DNA from: Acidobacteriota bacterium
Lineage (GTDB): Bacteria; Acidobacteriota; Vicinamibacteria; Vicinamibacterales; SCN-69-37
DNA: 64,000 nucleotides
Assembly: GCA_020853395.1 (NCBI GenBank)
Contig: JADYYY010000015.1
Coordinates: 62,001-126,000 of the forward strand
Direction of reading: 5' to 3'
Positions 26,583-35,469 of the stretch are shown here, piece after piece (position 1 is the first letter of the stretch; each line of letters begins with the position of its first letter). The translations under genes and the position numbers were made by a program. The notes beneath the pieces were generated by a model. The model did not search any database and was not told the DNA's origin. It saw nothing but the letters and a program-made list of their open reading frames with translations.

Positions 26583-28208
26583 ATGAACGTCCTGCTCTTC
26601 TCGATGCCCGACTCGTTCGAGCACACGCCCTCGCTGACGATGCGGATGCCGAACGGCGCGCTGGCATCGCTCGCCGGGAACGTCGATCCGCACCATCGCG
26701 TGGCCGTCGCCGACCTCGTGCTGGCCCAGGACGACGTGCCCGGGACGGTGCGGCGGCTCGTCCGCGACGTCGACCCGCAGGTCGTCGGCCTGTCGGTCAT
26801 GACGTTTCAGCGCCACACGGCCCGCCGCATCGTCGCGCTCGTGCGGGCGCTCCGGCCGGACGCCCGCATCGTCGTCGGCGGGTACGACCCGAGCCTGGCG
26901 CCGCAGATCTACGAGGGCGCCGGATTCGACGTGGACGCCATCGTCCTCGGCGAGGGTGAGATCACGTTCCGGGAACTGCTGCGCGCCTACGAGGGACACG
27001 GGCGGTTGCCGGCGATCGACGGGCTGTCGTACCGCGATGGCGACCGGTTCGTGCGCACGCCGCGCCGCCCGGTGCGCCGTGATCTCGACGCGGAGATCCG
27101 GCCGCCGAACCGCGCGGCGCGCGTGCTCCGCGGCTACACCTTCCTCGGCCGCCCGATCGACATCGTCGAAACGTCGCGCGGGTGCACGTACGACTGCACG
27201 TTCTGCTCGATCATCGAGATGCGCGGCCGGAACTTCGAGACTTGGTCGATCGACCGGGTGGTGGCCGACATCGCGGACGCGCGTGCCCGCGGCGCCCGCA
27301 CGATCTTCATCGTCGACGACAACGTGACGCTCAACGCCAGCCGGTTCCGGCGGATCTGCGACGCGATCGCTGCCGCGGGCCTGAACGACGTGGACTATCT
27401 GGTGCAGGGCATGACGAGCGCCGTCGCGGCCGGCGGTGACGAGCTGGCGGCGGCCATGCGGCGTGCGGGCTTCCGGTACGTGTTCCTCGGGATCGAGAAC
27501 GTGATCGACCAGGACCTCGGGTTCCTCGGCGCGCGGGCGAAGAACGCGGCGCGGGAGCACGGACGGACCGTGGGCAGCGCGACGATGCGTGCCGTCACGC
27601 TCATCCGGCGCCACGGCATGTTCGTGGTGGGCGGGCTCATCGTCGGCAACCCGGACGACACGCGCGAGGCGATCGAGGCGAACCTGGCCTTCGCGCGCCG
27701 GTTCGTGGACTGGCCCTACATCCAGCACCCGACGCCATATCCGGGCACGCCGATGACGCGCGACTTCGCCGGCCGCGGGCTCATTGTCGACCATGACGTC
27801 GAGGCGTACGACGGGACGACCGCCGTGGTGAAGACGACGTCGATGGAGGCGGAAGAGATCGAGTTCATGCGCTGGCGCGCCGAGCGGTGGATGAAGGCGC
27901 GGCACTTTCCGCCGGTGCTCGTTCACGATCCGTGGTTCGTCGGCCGGCACGCCATCCGGATGATGCGCCACACGTTCAGGGGCATGCGCCTGCGGACGTG
28001 GCTCGGGCTGGAGCCGCAGCGCGACGCGTTCCGGCGCTACAAGCGACTGCGACAGCGCGAACGCCAGTTCTTCGCGGCCGAGGACGAGCGTGCATCGAGC
28101 CGGCCGTTCGAGCCGGCCGGCACCGGGGCGTCGATCCCGTCCGTCAGCCGTGAGCCTGCGACTGACGGGGCGTCTGCGGCCGGCGGATCGCCGCACGGCT
28201 CGTGGTGA
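26583..28208 (+). CDS. B12-binding radical SAM protein
   Basis: A 541-residue cytoplasmic enzyme with an N-terminal Rossmann cobalamin-binding-type domain (about 1-150, with VVGLSVMTFQRHTARRIV and VGGYDPSLAP) and a radical SAM barrel whose cluster cysteines are Cys201, Cys205 and Cys208 in CTYDCTFC. The conserved GIEN and a late PYPGTPM follow. It belongs to the BchE/HpnJ-like methylase and cyclase class; the DxHxxG cobalamin motif is not evident, so B12 binding may be base-off or lost. The C-terminal tail is Ser/Pro-rich. The substrate is unknown. The next gene starts within 20 bp, so an operon is possible although that gene also has its own promoter-like sequence. Confidence 0.83.
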   Translation: MNVLLFSMPDSFEHTPSLTMRMPNGALASLAGNVDPHHRVAVADLVLAQDDVPGTVRRLVRDVDPQVVGLSVMTFQRHTARRIVALVRALRPDARIVVGGYDPSLAPQIYEGAGFDVDAIVLGEGEITFRELLRAYEGHGRLPAIDGLSYRDGDRFVRTPRRPVRRDLDAEIRPPNRAARVLRGYTFLGRPIDIVETSRGCTYDCTFCSIIEMRGRNFETWSIDRVVADIADARARGARTIFIVDDNVTLNASRFRRICDAIAAAGLNDVDYLVQGMTSAVAAGGDELAAAMRRAGFRYVFLGIENVIDQDLGFLGARAKNAAREHGRTVGSATMRAVTLIRRHGMFVVGGLIVGNPDDTREAIEANLAFARRFVDWPYIQHPTPYPGTPMTRDFAGRGLIVDHDVEAYDGTTAVVKTTSMEAEEIEFMRWRAERWMKARHFPPVLVHDPWFVGRHAIRMMRHTFRGMRLRTWLGLEPQRDAFRRYKRLRQRERQFFAAEDERASSRPFEPAGTGASIPSVSREPATDGASAAGGSPHGSW

Positions 28209-28211
28209 GCG

Positions 28212-28217
28212 TACACT
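28212..28217 (+). promoter_or_regulatory. -10 hexamer of the inositol-phosphatase-like gene (leaderless type)
   Basis: TACACT, 8 bases before GTG 28226, just after the radical SAM stop codon. It supports GTG 28226 over the in-frame GTG at 28202, which overlaps the upstream gene. Confidence 0.5.
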
Positions 28218-28225
28218 CGCAGGCC

Positions 28226-29038
28226 GTGAACGAGATCGACATCGACGCGGTGACCCGCGCCATCGAGGCCGTGGGGCGCGACGTCGTGCTGCGGCGCTTT
28301 CGTCAGCTCGGCGAGGCGGACATCGAAACGAAGCTCACGCCGGGCTATCCCGACGACATGGTGACGGTCGTCGATCGCGAGGCGGAGGCGGCGCTGGCGG
28401 AGCGGCTCGGCGAGCTGGCCCCGGGGGCGCGGTTGATCGGCGAGGAGCTGGCGCACGGCCGTCCCGACGTGCTCGCGCTGCTCGACGACGACCGGCCCGT
28501 GTGGATCGTGGATCCGATCGACGGGACGAAGAACTTCGCGCGCGGCGACGATCGATTCGGGATCATGGTCAGCCTCGTCGTGGCGGGCGAGGCGCGCGCC
28601 GCGTGGATCGTGCTGCCCGCGCGAGACCGCGTGTTCGTCGCCGAGTCGGGGAGCGGCGCGTATCTCGACGGCACGCGCATTCACGCGCCGAGCGGCGGCG
28701 GCGGTCCCGTACGAGGCACGTTCAGCATCCGCTTCATGCCGGAGGCCCTGCGCGATGCGGTGCTGGCGCGCGTGCAGGGCCGATTCGCCGCCGGGCCGTT
28801 CTCCGGCTGTTCGGCGATCGAGTACACCGCCGTCCTGCAGGGCGACGCCGACTTCGTCGTGTACTACCGCCTGCTGCCCTGGGATCACGCGGCGCCGGCG
28901 CTGATCCTCACCGAGGCCGGCGGCCGCGTGGAGCACCGGGATGGGCGGCCGTACACGCCGCGGTCCACGAACCAGCTCACCATCGCCGGCCGGAGCGCCG
29001 GCGTCTCCGCGCTCGTGCGGTCCTGGCTCGACGCGTGA
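28226..29038 (+). CDS. Inositol-monophosphatase-family phosphatase
   Basis: A 270-residue Mg2+-dependent phosphatase of the IMPase/FBPase/CysQ superfamily. The metal-binding motifs are IGEE, DPIDGTKNF (starting Asp96) and PWDHAAPALILTEAGG, in the usual order and spacing. It could act on inositol 1-phosphate, fructose 1,6-bisphosphate or 3'-phosphoadenosine 5'-phosphate; the sequence alone does not choose. GTG 28226 is taken as the start on promoter geometry. It follows a radical SAM gene and precedes glgB on the same strand, which may hint at a role in carbohydrate metabolism. Confidence 0.87.
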   Translation: MNEIDIDAVTRAIEAVGRDVVLRRFRQLGEADIETKLTPGYPDDMVTVVDREAEAALAERLGELAPGARLIGEELAHGRPDVLALLDDDRPVWIVDPIDGTKNFARGDDRFGIMVSLVVAGEARAAWIVLPARDRVFVAESGSGAYLDGTRIHAPSGGGGPVRGTFSIRFMPEALRDAVLARVQGRFAAGPFSGCSAIEYTAVLQGDADFVVYYRLLPWDHAAPALILTEAGGRVEHRDGRPYTPRSTNQLTIAGRSAGVSALVRSWLDA

Positions 29039-29110
29039 TCGGATCTCACCGCGCGCGCCGGCACGAGGCGCGACTTGCCGACCTGCGTGCTTTTTGACAG
29101 AGTCCGTTCA

Positions 29111-31015
29111 ATGTCGAACTCCGACCGGGTCATCACCGACTACGAGGCGTACCTGTTCGGCGAGGGGACGTGGCTGCGCGCCTGGGAGAAGCTCGGCGCG
29201 CGCCCGTGCGAGCGCGACGGCATCGCCGGCTACAGCTTCGCGGTGTGGGCGCCGAACGCTCGCGGCGTGTCTGTCGTCGGCGACTTCAACGGGTGGGACG
29301 GGCGGGTCGCTCCGCTGCGCAGCCTTGGCGTGAGCGGCCTCTGGGAAGGCTTCGTGCCGGGTGTGTCGGAAGGCGTGCGGTACAAGTTCGAGATCCACAC
29401 GCCGGCCGGGCCGCCGCTCGTCAAGGCCGATCCGTTCGCGCTCGCGGCCGAGCACCCGCCGCGCAGCGCGTCGGTCACCGCGCACCTGACCGGCTATGCC
29501 TGGGGCGATCACGACTGGATGCGCGCGCGGCGCCAGCGGAACCCGCTCGACCACGCGATGAGCATCTACGAGGTGCACGCCGGGTCGTGGCGGCGCAAGG
29601 ACGGCGATGCGCGGCTGAGCTGGCGGGATCTCGCGCACGAGCTGATTCCGTACGTGCTCGAGCTCGGATTCACGCACATCGAGCTGATGCCGGTGATGGA
29701 ACATCCCTTCGACGGATCGTGGGGCTACCAGGTGACCGGCTACTTCGCGCCGACCAGCCGCCATGGCGCCCCCGACGACTTCCGGTCCTTCGTGGACGAG
29801 TGTCACCGGCGCGGCATCGGCGTGATCCTCGACTGGGTCCCGGGCCACTTCCCGAAGGACGCGCACGGCCTGGCGCACTTCGACGGCACGGCGCTCTACG
29901 AGCACGCGGATCCCCGGCAGGGCGAGCACCAGGACTGGGGCACGCTCATCTTCAACTACGGCCGCCACGAGGTCCGCAACTTCCTCCTCTCGAACGCCAT
30001 GTACTGGCTCGACTCGTTCCACGTCGACGGCCTTCGCGTGGACGCGGTGGCGTCGATGATCTACCTCGACTACTCGCGGCACGAGGGCGAGTGGGTGCCG
30101 AATCGGTACGGCGGGCGCGAGAACCTCGAGGCCATCGACTTCCTGCGCGAGCTGAACACCATCGCGCACGAGCACCATCCCGGCGTCTCGATGATCGCGG
30201 AGGAGTCGACGGCGTTTCCGGCCGTGTCGCGTCCGACGTGGGTCGGCGGGCTGGGCTTCACCTTCAAGTGGAACATGGGCTGGATGCACGACATCCTCAC
30301 CTACGTCGGCAAGGACCCGGTCTACCGGCGATGGGAACACCAGCACCTGACGTTCTCGATGCTCTACGCGTACAACGAGAACTTCATCCTGCCGTTCTCG
30401 CACGACGAGGTCGTGCACGGGAAGCGGTCCATGATGGACAAGGTCCCGGGCGACGCCTGGCAGAAGGCGGCGACCGTACGCGCGCTCTACGCGTTCATGT
30501 ACGCGCACCCGGGCAAGAAGCTGCTGTTCATGGGCAGCGAGTTCGGCCAGTGGCGGGAGTGGCAGCACGACACGTCGCTCGACTGGCACCTGGCGCAGGA
30601 GCCGCTGCACGCCGGCATCCGCAGCGCCGTGATCGATCTCAACCGCCTCTATCGCGAGGAGCCGGCGCTGCACGCCGTGGACAACGAGCCCGGCGGCTTC
30701 TCGTGGATCGACTGCACGGACGCCGACTCGAGCATCATCTCGTTCGTGCGACGCGCGCGCGATCCCCAGGATTTCGTCGTGGCGGTCTTCAACTGGACGC
30801 CGGTCGTCCGCGCCGGCTATCGCATCGGCGCGCCGGAGCCCGGCTTCTACCGCGAGCTGCTGAACACGGACGCGGCGTACTACGGCGGCGGCAACGTCGG
30901 CAACGCCGGCGGCGTGCCGAGCGAGCCGATCAGCGCCCACGGTCACGCGCAGTCGATCGTGCTCACGCTGCCGCCGCTCAGCGGCGTGCTGTTCACGCTC
31001 GCTCCGCGAGCGTGA
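29111..31015 (+). CDS. glgB: 1,4-alpha-glucan (glycogen) branching enzyme
   Basis: A 634-residue GH13 transglycosylase that introduces alpha-1,6 branches in glycogen. It has an N-terminal CBM48-like domain ([25 protein letters not shown]) and the branching-enzyme barrel with [15 protein letters not shown], the nucleophile Asp311 in DGLRVDAV, acid/base Glu364 in MIAEEST and SHDEVVHGK (430-438). It lacks the second N-terminal domain of long GlgB forms. The ATG at 29111 is chosen over an upstream GTG (29081) because conservation begins just after it; there is no SD sequence. Its end overlaps the convergent EVE gene by 23 bp. GlgX at the left edge acts on the same polymer. Confidence 0.95.
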   Translation: MSNSDRVITDYEAYLFGEGTWLRAWEKLGARPCERDGIAGYSFAVWAPNARGVSVVGDFNGWDGRVAPLRSLGVSGLWEGFVPGVSEGVRYKFEIHTPAGPPLVKADPFALAAEHPPRSASVTAHLTGYAWGDHDWMRARRQRNPLDHAMSIYEVHAGSWRRKDGDARLSWRDLAHELIPYVLELGFTHIELMPVMEHPFDGSWGYQVTGYFAPTSRHGAPDDFRSFVDECHRRGIGVILDWVPGHFPKDAHGLAHFDGTALYEHADPRQGEHQDWGTLIFNYGRHEVRNFLLSNAMYWLDSFHVDGLRVDAVASMIYLDYSRHEGEWVPNRYGGRENLEAIDFLRELNTIAHEHHPGVSMIAEESTAFPAVSRPTWVGGLGFTFKWNMGWMHDILTYVGKDPVYRRWEHQHLTFSMLYAYNENFILPFSHDEVVHGKRSMMDKVPGDAWQKAATVRALYAFMYAHPGKKLLFMGSEFGQWREWQHDTSLDWHLAQEPLHAGIRSAVIDLNRLYREEPALHAVDNEPGGFSWIDCTDADSSIISFVRRARDPQDFVVAVFNWTPVVRAGYRIGAPEPGFYRELLNTDAAYYGGGNVGNAGGVPSEPISAHGHAQSIVLTLPPLSGVLFTLAPRA

Positions 31016-31400
31016 GAATGGCCTCCCACTGGCGGTCGGTCACCGGCATCACCGACAAACGCGGCAGGCGCGTGAGCGGGAAGTCCGCGAAGCGTTCGTC
31101 GCGCTTCAGCTCGGCGAGCGTCACCGGCCGGCTCAGCGCCTTCACCGGCACGACGTCGACGACGGACGCCTTGCCCGTCGGGTCCGCCGGATCGGGATAG
31201 GCGTCGCCCGCGGCTTTCGCGATGCCGACGATCTGCTTCTCGTCGCCGGTGTGGTAGTAGAAGATCGCGTCGTCCTTCCGGACGCTCCGAAGGTGCTTCT
31301 GCGCGAGCGCGTTCTTCACGCCGGTCCAGGTCGTGCGGCCGTCCTTCGTCAGCGCGTCGAAGCTGTAGTGCGACGGTTCTTCCTTGAAGAGGAACGGCAC
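30993..31400 (-). CDS. EVE-domain protein
   Basis: A 135-residue single EVE (PUA-like) domain protein. It opens [20 protein letters not shown] and has [25 protein letters not shown], the conserved aromatic and Gly positions of the modified-base-binding pocket. Relatives bind modified nucleobases such as 5-methylcytosine or modified RNA; a restriction or RNA role here is inference. The GTG start lies one base after the stop of the upstream MFS gene (TGA-C-GTG), so translation is probably coupled. No restriction enzyme or methylase is nearby. Confidence 0.85.
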   Translation of the reverse strand: MPFLFKEEPSHYSFDALTKDGRTTWTGVKNALAQKHLRSVRKDDAIFYYHTGDEKQIVGIAKAAGDAYPDPADPTGKASVVDVVPVKALSRPVTLAELKRDERFADFPLTRLPRLSVMPVTDRQWEAILTLAERA

Positions 31401-31401
31401 G

Positions 31402-32949
31402 TCAGTGCGCCTCGTACGCGACGCCGGGCAGCTCCACGCGCCGGTAGCCGCCCCGGCTGGCGAAGTACGCGAGGAGGCCGGCGTACGCGACGGCCATCAT
31501 CAGCGGCAGCACCGCGAATCGGACGAGGGTCTTCTGCTTGTGCTCGGCGATGAGCGCGTTGACCTGCGCCTGCTCGTCGGCCGGCAGGGCCGCCTGCTTC
31601 GCCTTGTCGATCGGCTGATACGGACCGACGGAGATCGGGCCGAGATGGCCGAGGCCGCGGATGAGCGGGAACGAGCGCGGCTCCTCGGCGATCGTCGCGT
31701 GAACCGCCGGCACGGAGACCTTCAGCGCTTCATCGAGCTTCTGGTCCTGCAGCGCGCCGAGGAACGGGGCGCCGAAGACGCCGACGGCGATCATCCCCAT
31801 TCCGCCCATCGCGCTCAGCGTCAGGGCCCCGCCTTTCGGGAACTGCTCCGCGACGAGCCCCAGCGTCGTCGGCCAGAAGAACGTCTTGCCGACGCCGTAG
31901 AGCGTGGCGGCGATGAAGATGCTGCCGGCGGCGGCCCCGGCGTTGGCCAGCAGGACGAGCCCCGCCGCGGCGAGCAGCGCGCAGACCAACAGCAGACCGA
32001 CCGGGGTGAGCCGCCGGACGAGCGGGCCAGAGCTGAAGATCCGCAGGACGAACATGATGGCCGACGTGTAGACCAGCACCCAGTTGCTGTCGCCCTTGAG
32101 GATCGGCGTGAGCAGGTCCGTGACCCAACTGTCGGTGCCGAGCTCCGTCGTGGCGAGCAGGATCATGACGAGCAGCAGGAACACGAACACGGGCCGGCCG
32201 AAGCTCTTGTAGGTGGCGGCGAACACGAGCGTCGGCACCACCGCGATGGCGTAGAACAGCCAGGTCGGGATGGGCCCGCCGAAGATTCCCTGAGCCACCG
32301 CGTCGACCGCGCCCGCGACGAAGTAGGCCACGATGAAGCAGCCGGCCCACCCGAACTCCTTGAGCATGTCGGCGTACGACACGCCGGCCGACACGCGTTC
32401 CTGCACGGGGAACTTGCAGCCCAGCATCATCACGCCGTACACGACGGCCGGCAGCAGGAAGAGGCCGACCTTGAGCTGCCACGACGTCGAGCCCATCGCG
32501 ATGAACAGCAGCCCGCCCACGACGAGCCCGCCGGGCCAACCGGCGTGCAGGATGTTCAGGTACTTGACCTTCTCCTTCGGGTAGAGCGTCGCCACGGCGG
32601 GATTGGTCACGGCTTCGACCGTGCCGTTGGCGAGGGCGAAGATGAGCGTGCCGACGTACAACTGCGTGTAGCTCGCCGCCGTCATCGTGACGACCGCGGA
32701 CACCACGTGGCCGATCCAGGCGAGGGCCATCGCCCGCCCGTACCCGATGCGATCGATGACGAGCGAGACGAGGATGATGCTGACCGCGAACGGAAACAGC
32801 CCGGCGCCCGACAGCGCGCCCTTCTGCGTTTCCGTCAGGTTGTAGAGCGTGCCCCACTCGGTGATCAGGAACGAGCGGACGACGAACCCAAACGCAGTAG
32901 TGGCGATGGAGACGACGCTGGCGATCAGCAGACGACGACTGTTGGTCAT
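31402..32949 (-). CDS. MFS transporter
   Basis: A 515-residue major facilitator with 12 predicted membrane helices and a long, partly soluble insertion of about 80 residues before the last helix (around KVSVPAVHATIAEEPRS to AEHKQKTLV). The loop 2-3 motif appears as VIDRIGYGRAMALAWIG. The helix-4/5 stretch GTVEAVTNPAVATLYPKEK is typical of a sugar-porter-like group common in Acidobacteria and Planctomycetes. Substrate unknown. It has a good sigma-70 promoter (33020-32993, minus strand) and an SD (GGGAG) four to five bases before the ATG. It is followed by the EVE gene. Confidence 0.85.
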   Translation of the reverse strand: MTNSRRLLIASVVSIATTAFGFVVRSFLITEWGTLYNLTETQKGALSGAGLFPFAVSIILVSLVIDRIGYGRAMALAWIGHVVSAVVTMTAASYTQLYVGTLIFALANGTVEAVTNPAVATLYPKEKVKYLNILHAGWPGGLVVGGLLFIAMGSTSWQLKVGLFLLPAVVYGVMMLGCKFPVQERVSAGVSYADMLKEFGWAGCFIVAYFVAGAVDAVAQGIFGGPIPTWLFYAIAVVPTLVFAATYKSFGRPVFVFLLLVMILLATTELGTDSWVTDLLTPILKGDSNWVLVYTSAIMFVLRIFSSGPLVRRLTPVGLLLVCALLAAAGLVLLANAGAAAGSIFIAATLYGVGKTFFWPTTLGLVAEQFPKGGALTLSAMGGMGMIAVGVFGAPFLGALQDQKLDEALKVSVPAVHATIAEEPRSFPLIRGLGHLGPISVGPYQPIDKAKQAALPADEQAQVNALIAEHKQKTLVRFAVLPLMMAVAYAGLLAYFASRGGYRRVELPGVAYEAH

Positions 32950-32992
32950 GAGTCTCCCTGTGCGCGACGCGCGGTGTGGTACGGGTGCGCGT

Positions 32993-33020
32993 ACTTTATC
33001 CAGCCAGCAGGGGACGTCAA
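32993..33020 (-). promoter_or_regulatory. Sigma-70 promoter of the MFS-EVE operon
   Basis: On the minus strand, TTGACG (33020-33015) and TAAAGT (32998-32993) are separated by 16 bp. The leader is about 36 nt and contains an SD sequence. This is one of the few canonical two-box promoters in the window. Confidence 0.65.
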
Positions 33021-33039
33021 GACCGATTGCGGTGTCTGC

Positions 33040-34338
33040 CTAGCGTTTCCTCGCGCTGCCGAGACTGTCGCCGTTCTGACGCCGCGGTCCATCCTGCCCC
33101 GGAGCGGTGGGGGAGGGCGGCGGCGCTGGCGCCTGCCCCGGAGGACCCTCGAGGCGGTAGATCGATCCGGTCAGGCTCACGACGTAGAGCTCGCCGTCGG
33201 CGTCGACGCCGAAGCTCGACGGCGAGGCGGCGGCGTCGCCGAGCTCGGCCGTGTGATCCGCCACCGATCGCGCGGCGGCCTTCCGCGTGGCCGGATCGAC
33301 CGCCAGCTCGAGCGACCAGATCCGGCTGGAGACGAAGTCCCCGACGAAGTAGCGCCCGACGAACGCGGCGCCGAGCGCGCGACCGCGATAGACGTAGCCC
33401 CCGATGACCGATCGGCCCGTGCTCGACGGGTACTCCCAGATTGGCTCCTGGAGCGGCGCGGACGCCGGCCCGGGATTCGCGATGTTCTGGTGCGCGCCCT
33501 CGCGGTTGCGCCAGCCGTAGTTGAGGCCGCCGACATCTGCCGGCTGATAGTCGACCTCTTCCCACGCCCCCTGGCCGACGTCGCCGATGATCAGCGCCCC
33601 CGTCCCGCCCCTCCGCACATCGTCGAAGCTCCAGCGCCAGGGGTTGCGCAGCCCGAGCGCCCAGATTTCGGGCAGGACGCCCGCGTGGCCCACGAACGGA
33701 TTGCCTGGCGGCACGTCGTAGCCCTCGGGATCCGCGTCCGGCACCGAGACGTCGAGCCGCAGCATCTTCCCGAGCAGGGACGAGGGGGTCTGCGCGTGGT
33801 TGAACGGATCGTCGCCGCTGCCGCCGTCGCCCAGACCCAGGTACAGATACCCGTCGGATCCGAACGCGATCTGGCCGCCGTTGTGATTGACGAACGGCTG
33901 GCGGATGAAGCGCTCGCCGCCGGGCCACCGGAGGTCGAAGCGGGTGGCGGCATCGATTCGTAGATCGTCGCCTGTCATCGTGCGATAGCGCGAGATGACG
34001 GAGTGGCCCTGGCGATTCGTGAAGCTGACGAATACGCGGCGGCTGACCGCATAGTCGGGCGCGAAGGCGAGGCCGAGCACACCCTGCTCGCCGCCGGTCG
34101 ACACCTCGTTCGTGAGCGTCAGGAAGTCGATGAAGCGCACCGAGCCTTGCTTCAGGACGAGCAGCCGCCCCCACTGCTGAACGACGATCTGTGCGGTCGG
34201 ATCGGTCGGATGCTGGATGAAGGCGACCGGCCGATCGAAGCCGCTGGCGACGAGCGTCGCGCGCAATTGGGCGGAGGCGGCCGGCGATACGCACGCGATC
34301 GCGAGGAACACGGGCAGCAACGAACGCCATGGCCTCAT
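33040..34338 (-). CDS. Exported PQQ-dependent sugar dehydrogenase (soluble GDH/Asd-type)
   Basis: A 432-residue exported protein with signal peptide (about 1-23) and the six-bladed propeller of soluble glucose and aldose dehydrogenases. Diagnostic elements are GGEQGVLGLAFAPDY, FVNHNGGQIAFGSDGYLYLGLGDGG (with the catalytic-type His), ALGLRNPWRWSFD, IGDVGQGAWEEVDY and GGYVYRG. It would oxidise an aldose sugar in the periplasm using PQQ and Ca2+. The C-terminal 35 residues are Pro-rich and not conserved. ATG 34338 follows GAAGGA at 6 bases; a TAAGAT hexamer (34355-34360) lies 16 bases upstream. It is followed by the MFS gene after 91 bp. Confidence 0.9.
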   Translation of the reverse strand: MRPWRSLLPVFLAIACVSPAASAQLRATLVASGFDRPVAFIQHPTDPTAQIVVQQWGRLLVLKQGSVRFIDFLTLTNEVSTGGEQGVLGLAFAPDYAVSRRVFVSFTNRQGHSVISRYRTMTGDDLRIDAATRFDLRWPGGERFIRQPFVNHNGGQIAFGSDGYLYLGLGDGGSGDDPFNHAQTPSSLLGKMLRLDVSVPDADPEGYDVPPGNPFVGHAGVLPEIWALGLRNPWRWSFDDVRRGGTGALIIGDVGQGAWEEVDYQPADVGGLNYGWRNREGAHQNIANPGPASAPLQEPIWEYPSSTGRSVIGGYVYRGRALGAAFVGRYFVGDFVSSRIWSLELAVDPATRKAAARSVADHTAELGDAAASPSSFGVDADGELYVVSLTGSIYRLEGPPGQAPAPPPSPTAPGQDGPRRQNGDSLGSARKR

Positions 34339-34354
34339 GAACGGTCCTTCGTTC

Positions 34355-34360
34355 ATCTTA
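34355..34360 (-). promoter_or_regulatory. -10 hexamer of the PQQ sugar dehydrogenase
   Basis: TAAGAT on the minus strand, 16 bases before ATG 34338; the short leader contains the SD sequence GAAGGA. Confidence 0.45.
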
Positions 34361-34554
34361 CCGGCACGATCGCGCGGCGAGGCGAGGGATTCGGCGCCGC
34401 CGGCATCGGCGAATCTGCAACGCGCCGGATGCCTCTCGGCGTGCAGTCTCTGCAATGCCGCACCAGCGGCCTCGCGCCGAACCGCGAATCCGCCCGCGTG
34501 AACGCTGGCGCGGCGCGACATCGCGCGGTCGCCGGCCGGTCGGCACCGCGCTTG

Positions 34555-34580
34555 CTCCTGGACACGCACGAAACCAGGAG
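34555..34580 (+). promoter_or_regulatory. Hairpin sequestering the Shine-Dalgarno of a four-gene operon
   Basis: CTCCTGG (34555-34561) pairs perfectly with CCAGGAG (34574-34580) around a 12-base loop. The right arm includes most of the AGGAGG SD that serves ATG 34588. Such an arrangement can make translation depend on temperature, a ligand or a protein; which, if any, is unknown. Confidence 0.5.
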
Positions 34581-34587
34581 GGTACGC

Positions 34588-35469
34588 ATGTCACAACAGT
34601 GCCGCCGGCGGCCGAGATGGATTCGGACCGCCATCGTTCTTGCGCTGGCCGCATCGTCCATGGCCTACGTCAACGGCGCGCGCGGGGGCACGCCGGGGCC
34701 CGAAGCGCAGTCGGGCGATACGTCGCAGCCGTTCGCTGCGGATCTGCGCGTTCGTCACAGCCGGGCGGTCTCGGGCAGCCCGCCGCCGTTCTCGGTCGGC
34801 ATGTCGTATCACATCGAACGCGCGCGGTCGCGCGCCGGGTGGACGACCACGGTCACGCTGACGGAGCTGACGGGGATCGAGGCGCGATCGGTCACGGGCG
34901 CCGTGCTCGACAACCCGTTCCTCGTCACCCGCATGGAGGTCGACGAGGGAGGAGCGGGGACCAGGCTGTTCAACCGGCGCGGTGAGCTCGTCCGGGAACC
35001 GACGAAGCGTGACCGCGATCGCCTTGGGTTGGCGGCTGGGCGCGATCCGCTGGCCGGCTGGGCGCCGGCAGGCGGGTCGCCTGATGCGGTCGCCGCGCTG
35101 GCTGGCGATGCCTGGCCCGCCGACTTCGCGGCGCCGAGTCACGTGGAGCGGCGGCGCCGTGCGCTCGAGGCGACGTTCGGGCCGCCCGTCGAGCGAAAGA
35201 ACGGCTTCAGCCGCCACGTGCGCGTGGCGGGCGACGAAGTCACCGAGGCGCTCGTCGACCCCGAGCTCGCCGTGCCCACCGAGGTCGTCACGAAACGCGC
35301 GGGTGCGGTCGTGTCGCGCACCACGATCGCGTTCGACCGCGATGGAAAAGGCGGGCTCGCGCGCAAGCGGCTTCGCGCCGAGCGTGCGGTGCCGGGGCGC
35401 AAGGGCGAAATGGATCTGCTCGACGTCGATCTCGTCCGCGCGACGCCGCGAGCGGGAGGTGGACGATGA
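34588..35469 (+). CDS. Exported protein of unknown function, first gene of secreted operon
   Basis: A 293-residue protein with a signal peptide (about 1-33, ending GARGG) and no domain I can name. The mature part is basic and mostly beta-like, with TRLFNRRGELVREPTKRDRDRLGL in the middle and a repeated pattern of charged strands. The start follows a strong AGGAGG SD at 6 bases, itself inside a hairpin. Its stop overlaps the start of the lipase-lectin gene (ATGA), so the two are translationally coupled. Co-expression with three other exported proteins suggests a periplasmic or surface role, perhaps as a chaperone or partner of the lipase; that is inference. Confidence 0.75.
   Translation: MSQQCRRRPRWIRTAIVLALAASSMAYVNGARGGTPGPEAQSGDTSQPFAADLRVRHSRAVSGSPPPFSVGMSYHIERARSRAGWTTTVTLTELTGIEARSVTGAVLDNPFLVTRMEVDEGGAGTRLFNRRGELVREPTKRDRDRLGLAAGRDPLAGWAPAGGSPDAVAALAGDAWPADFAAPSHVERRRRALEATFGPPVERKNGFSRHVRVAGDEVTEALVDPELAVPTEVVTKRAGAVVSRTTIAFDRDGKGGLARKRLRAERAVPGRKGEMDLLDVDLVRATPRAGGGR

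Noticed and set aside
29094-29099. TTGACA before glgB as a -35 box
   Set aside because: A -10 at 16-18 bp would fall inside the glgB coding sequence, and none is present there.
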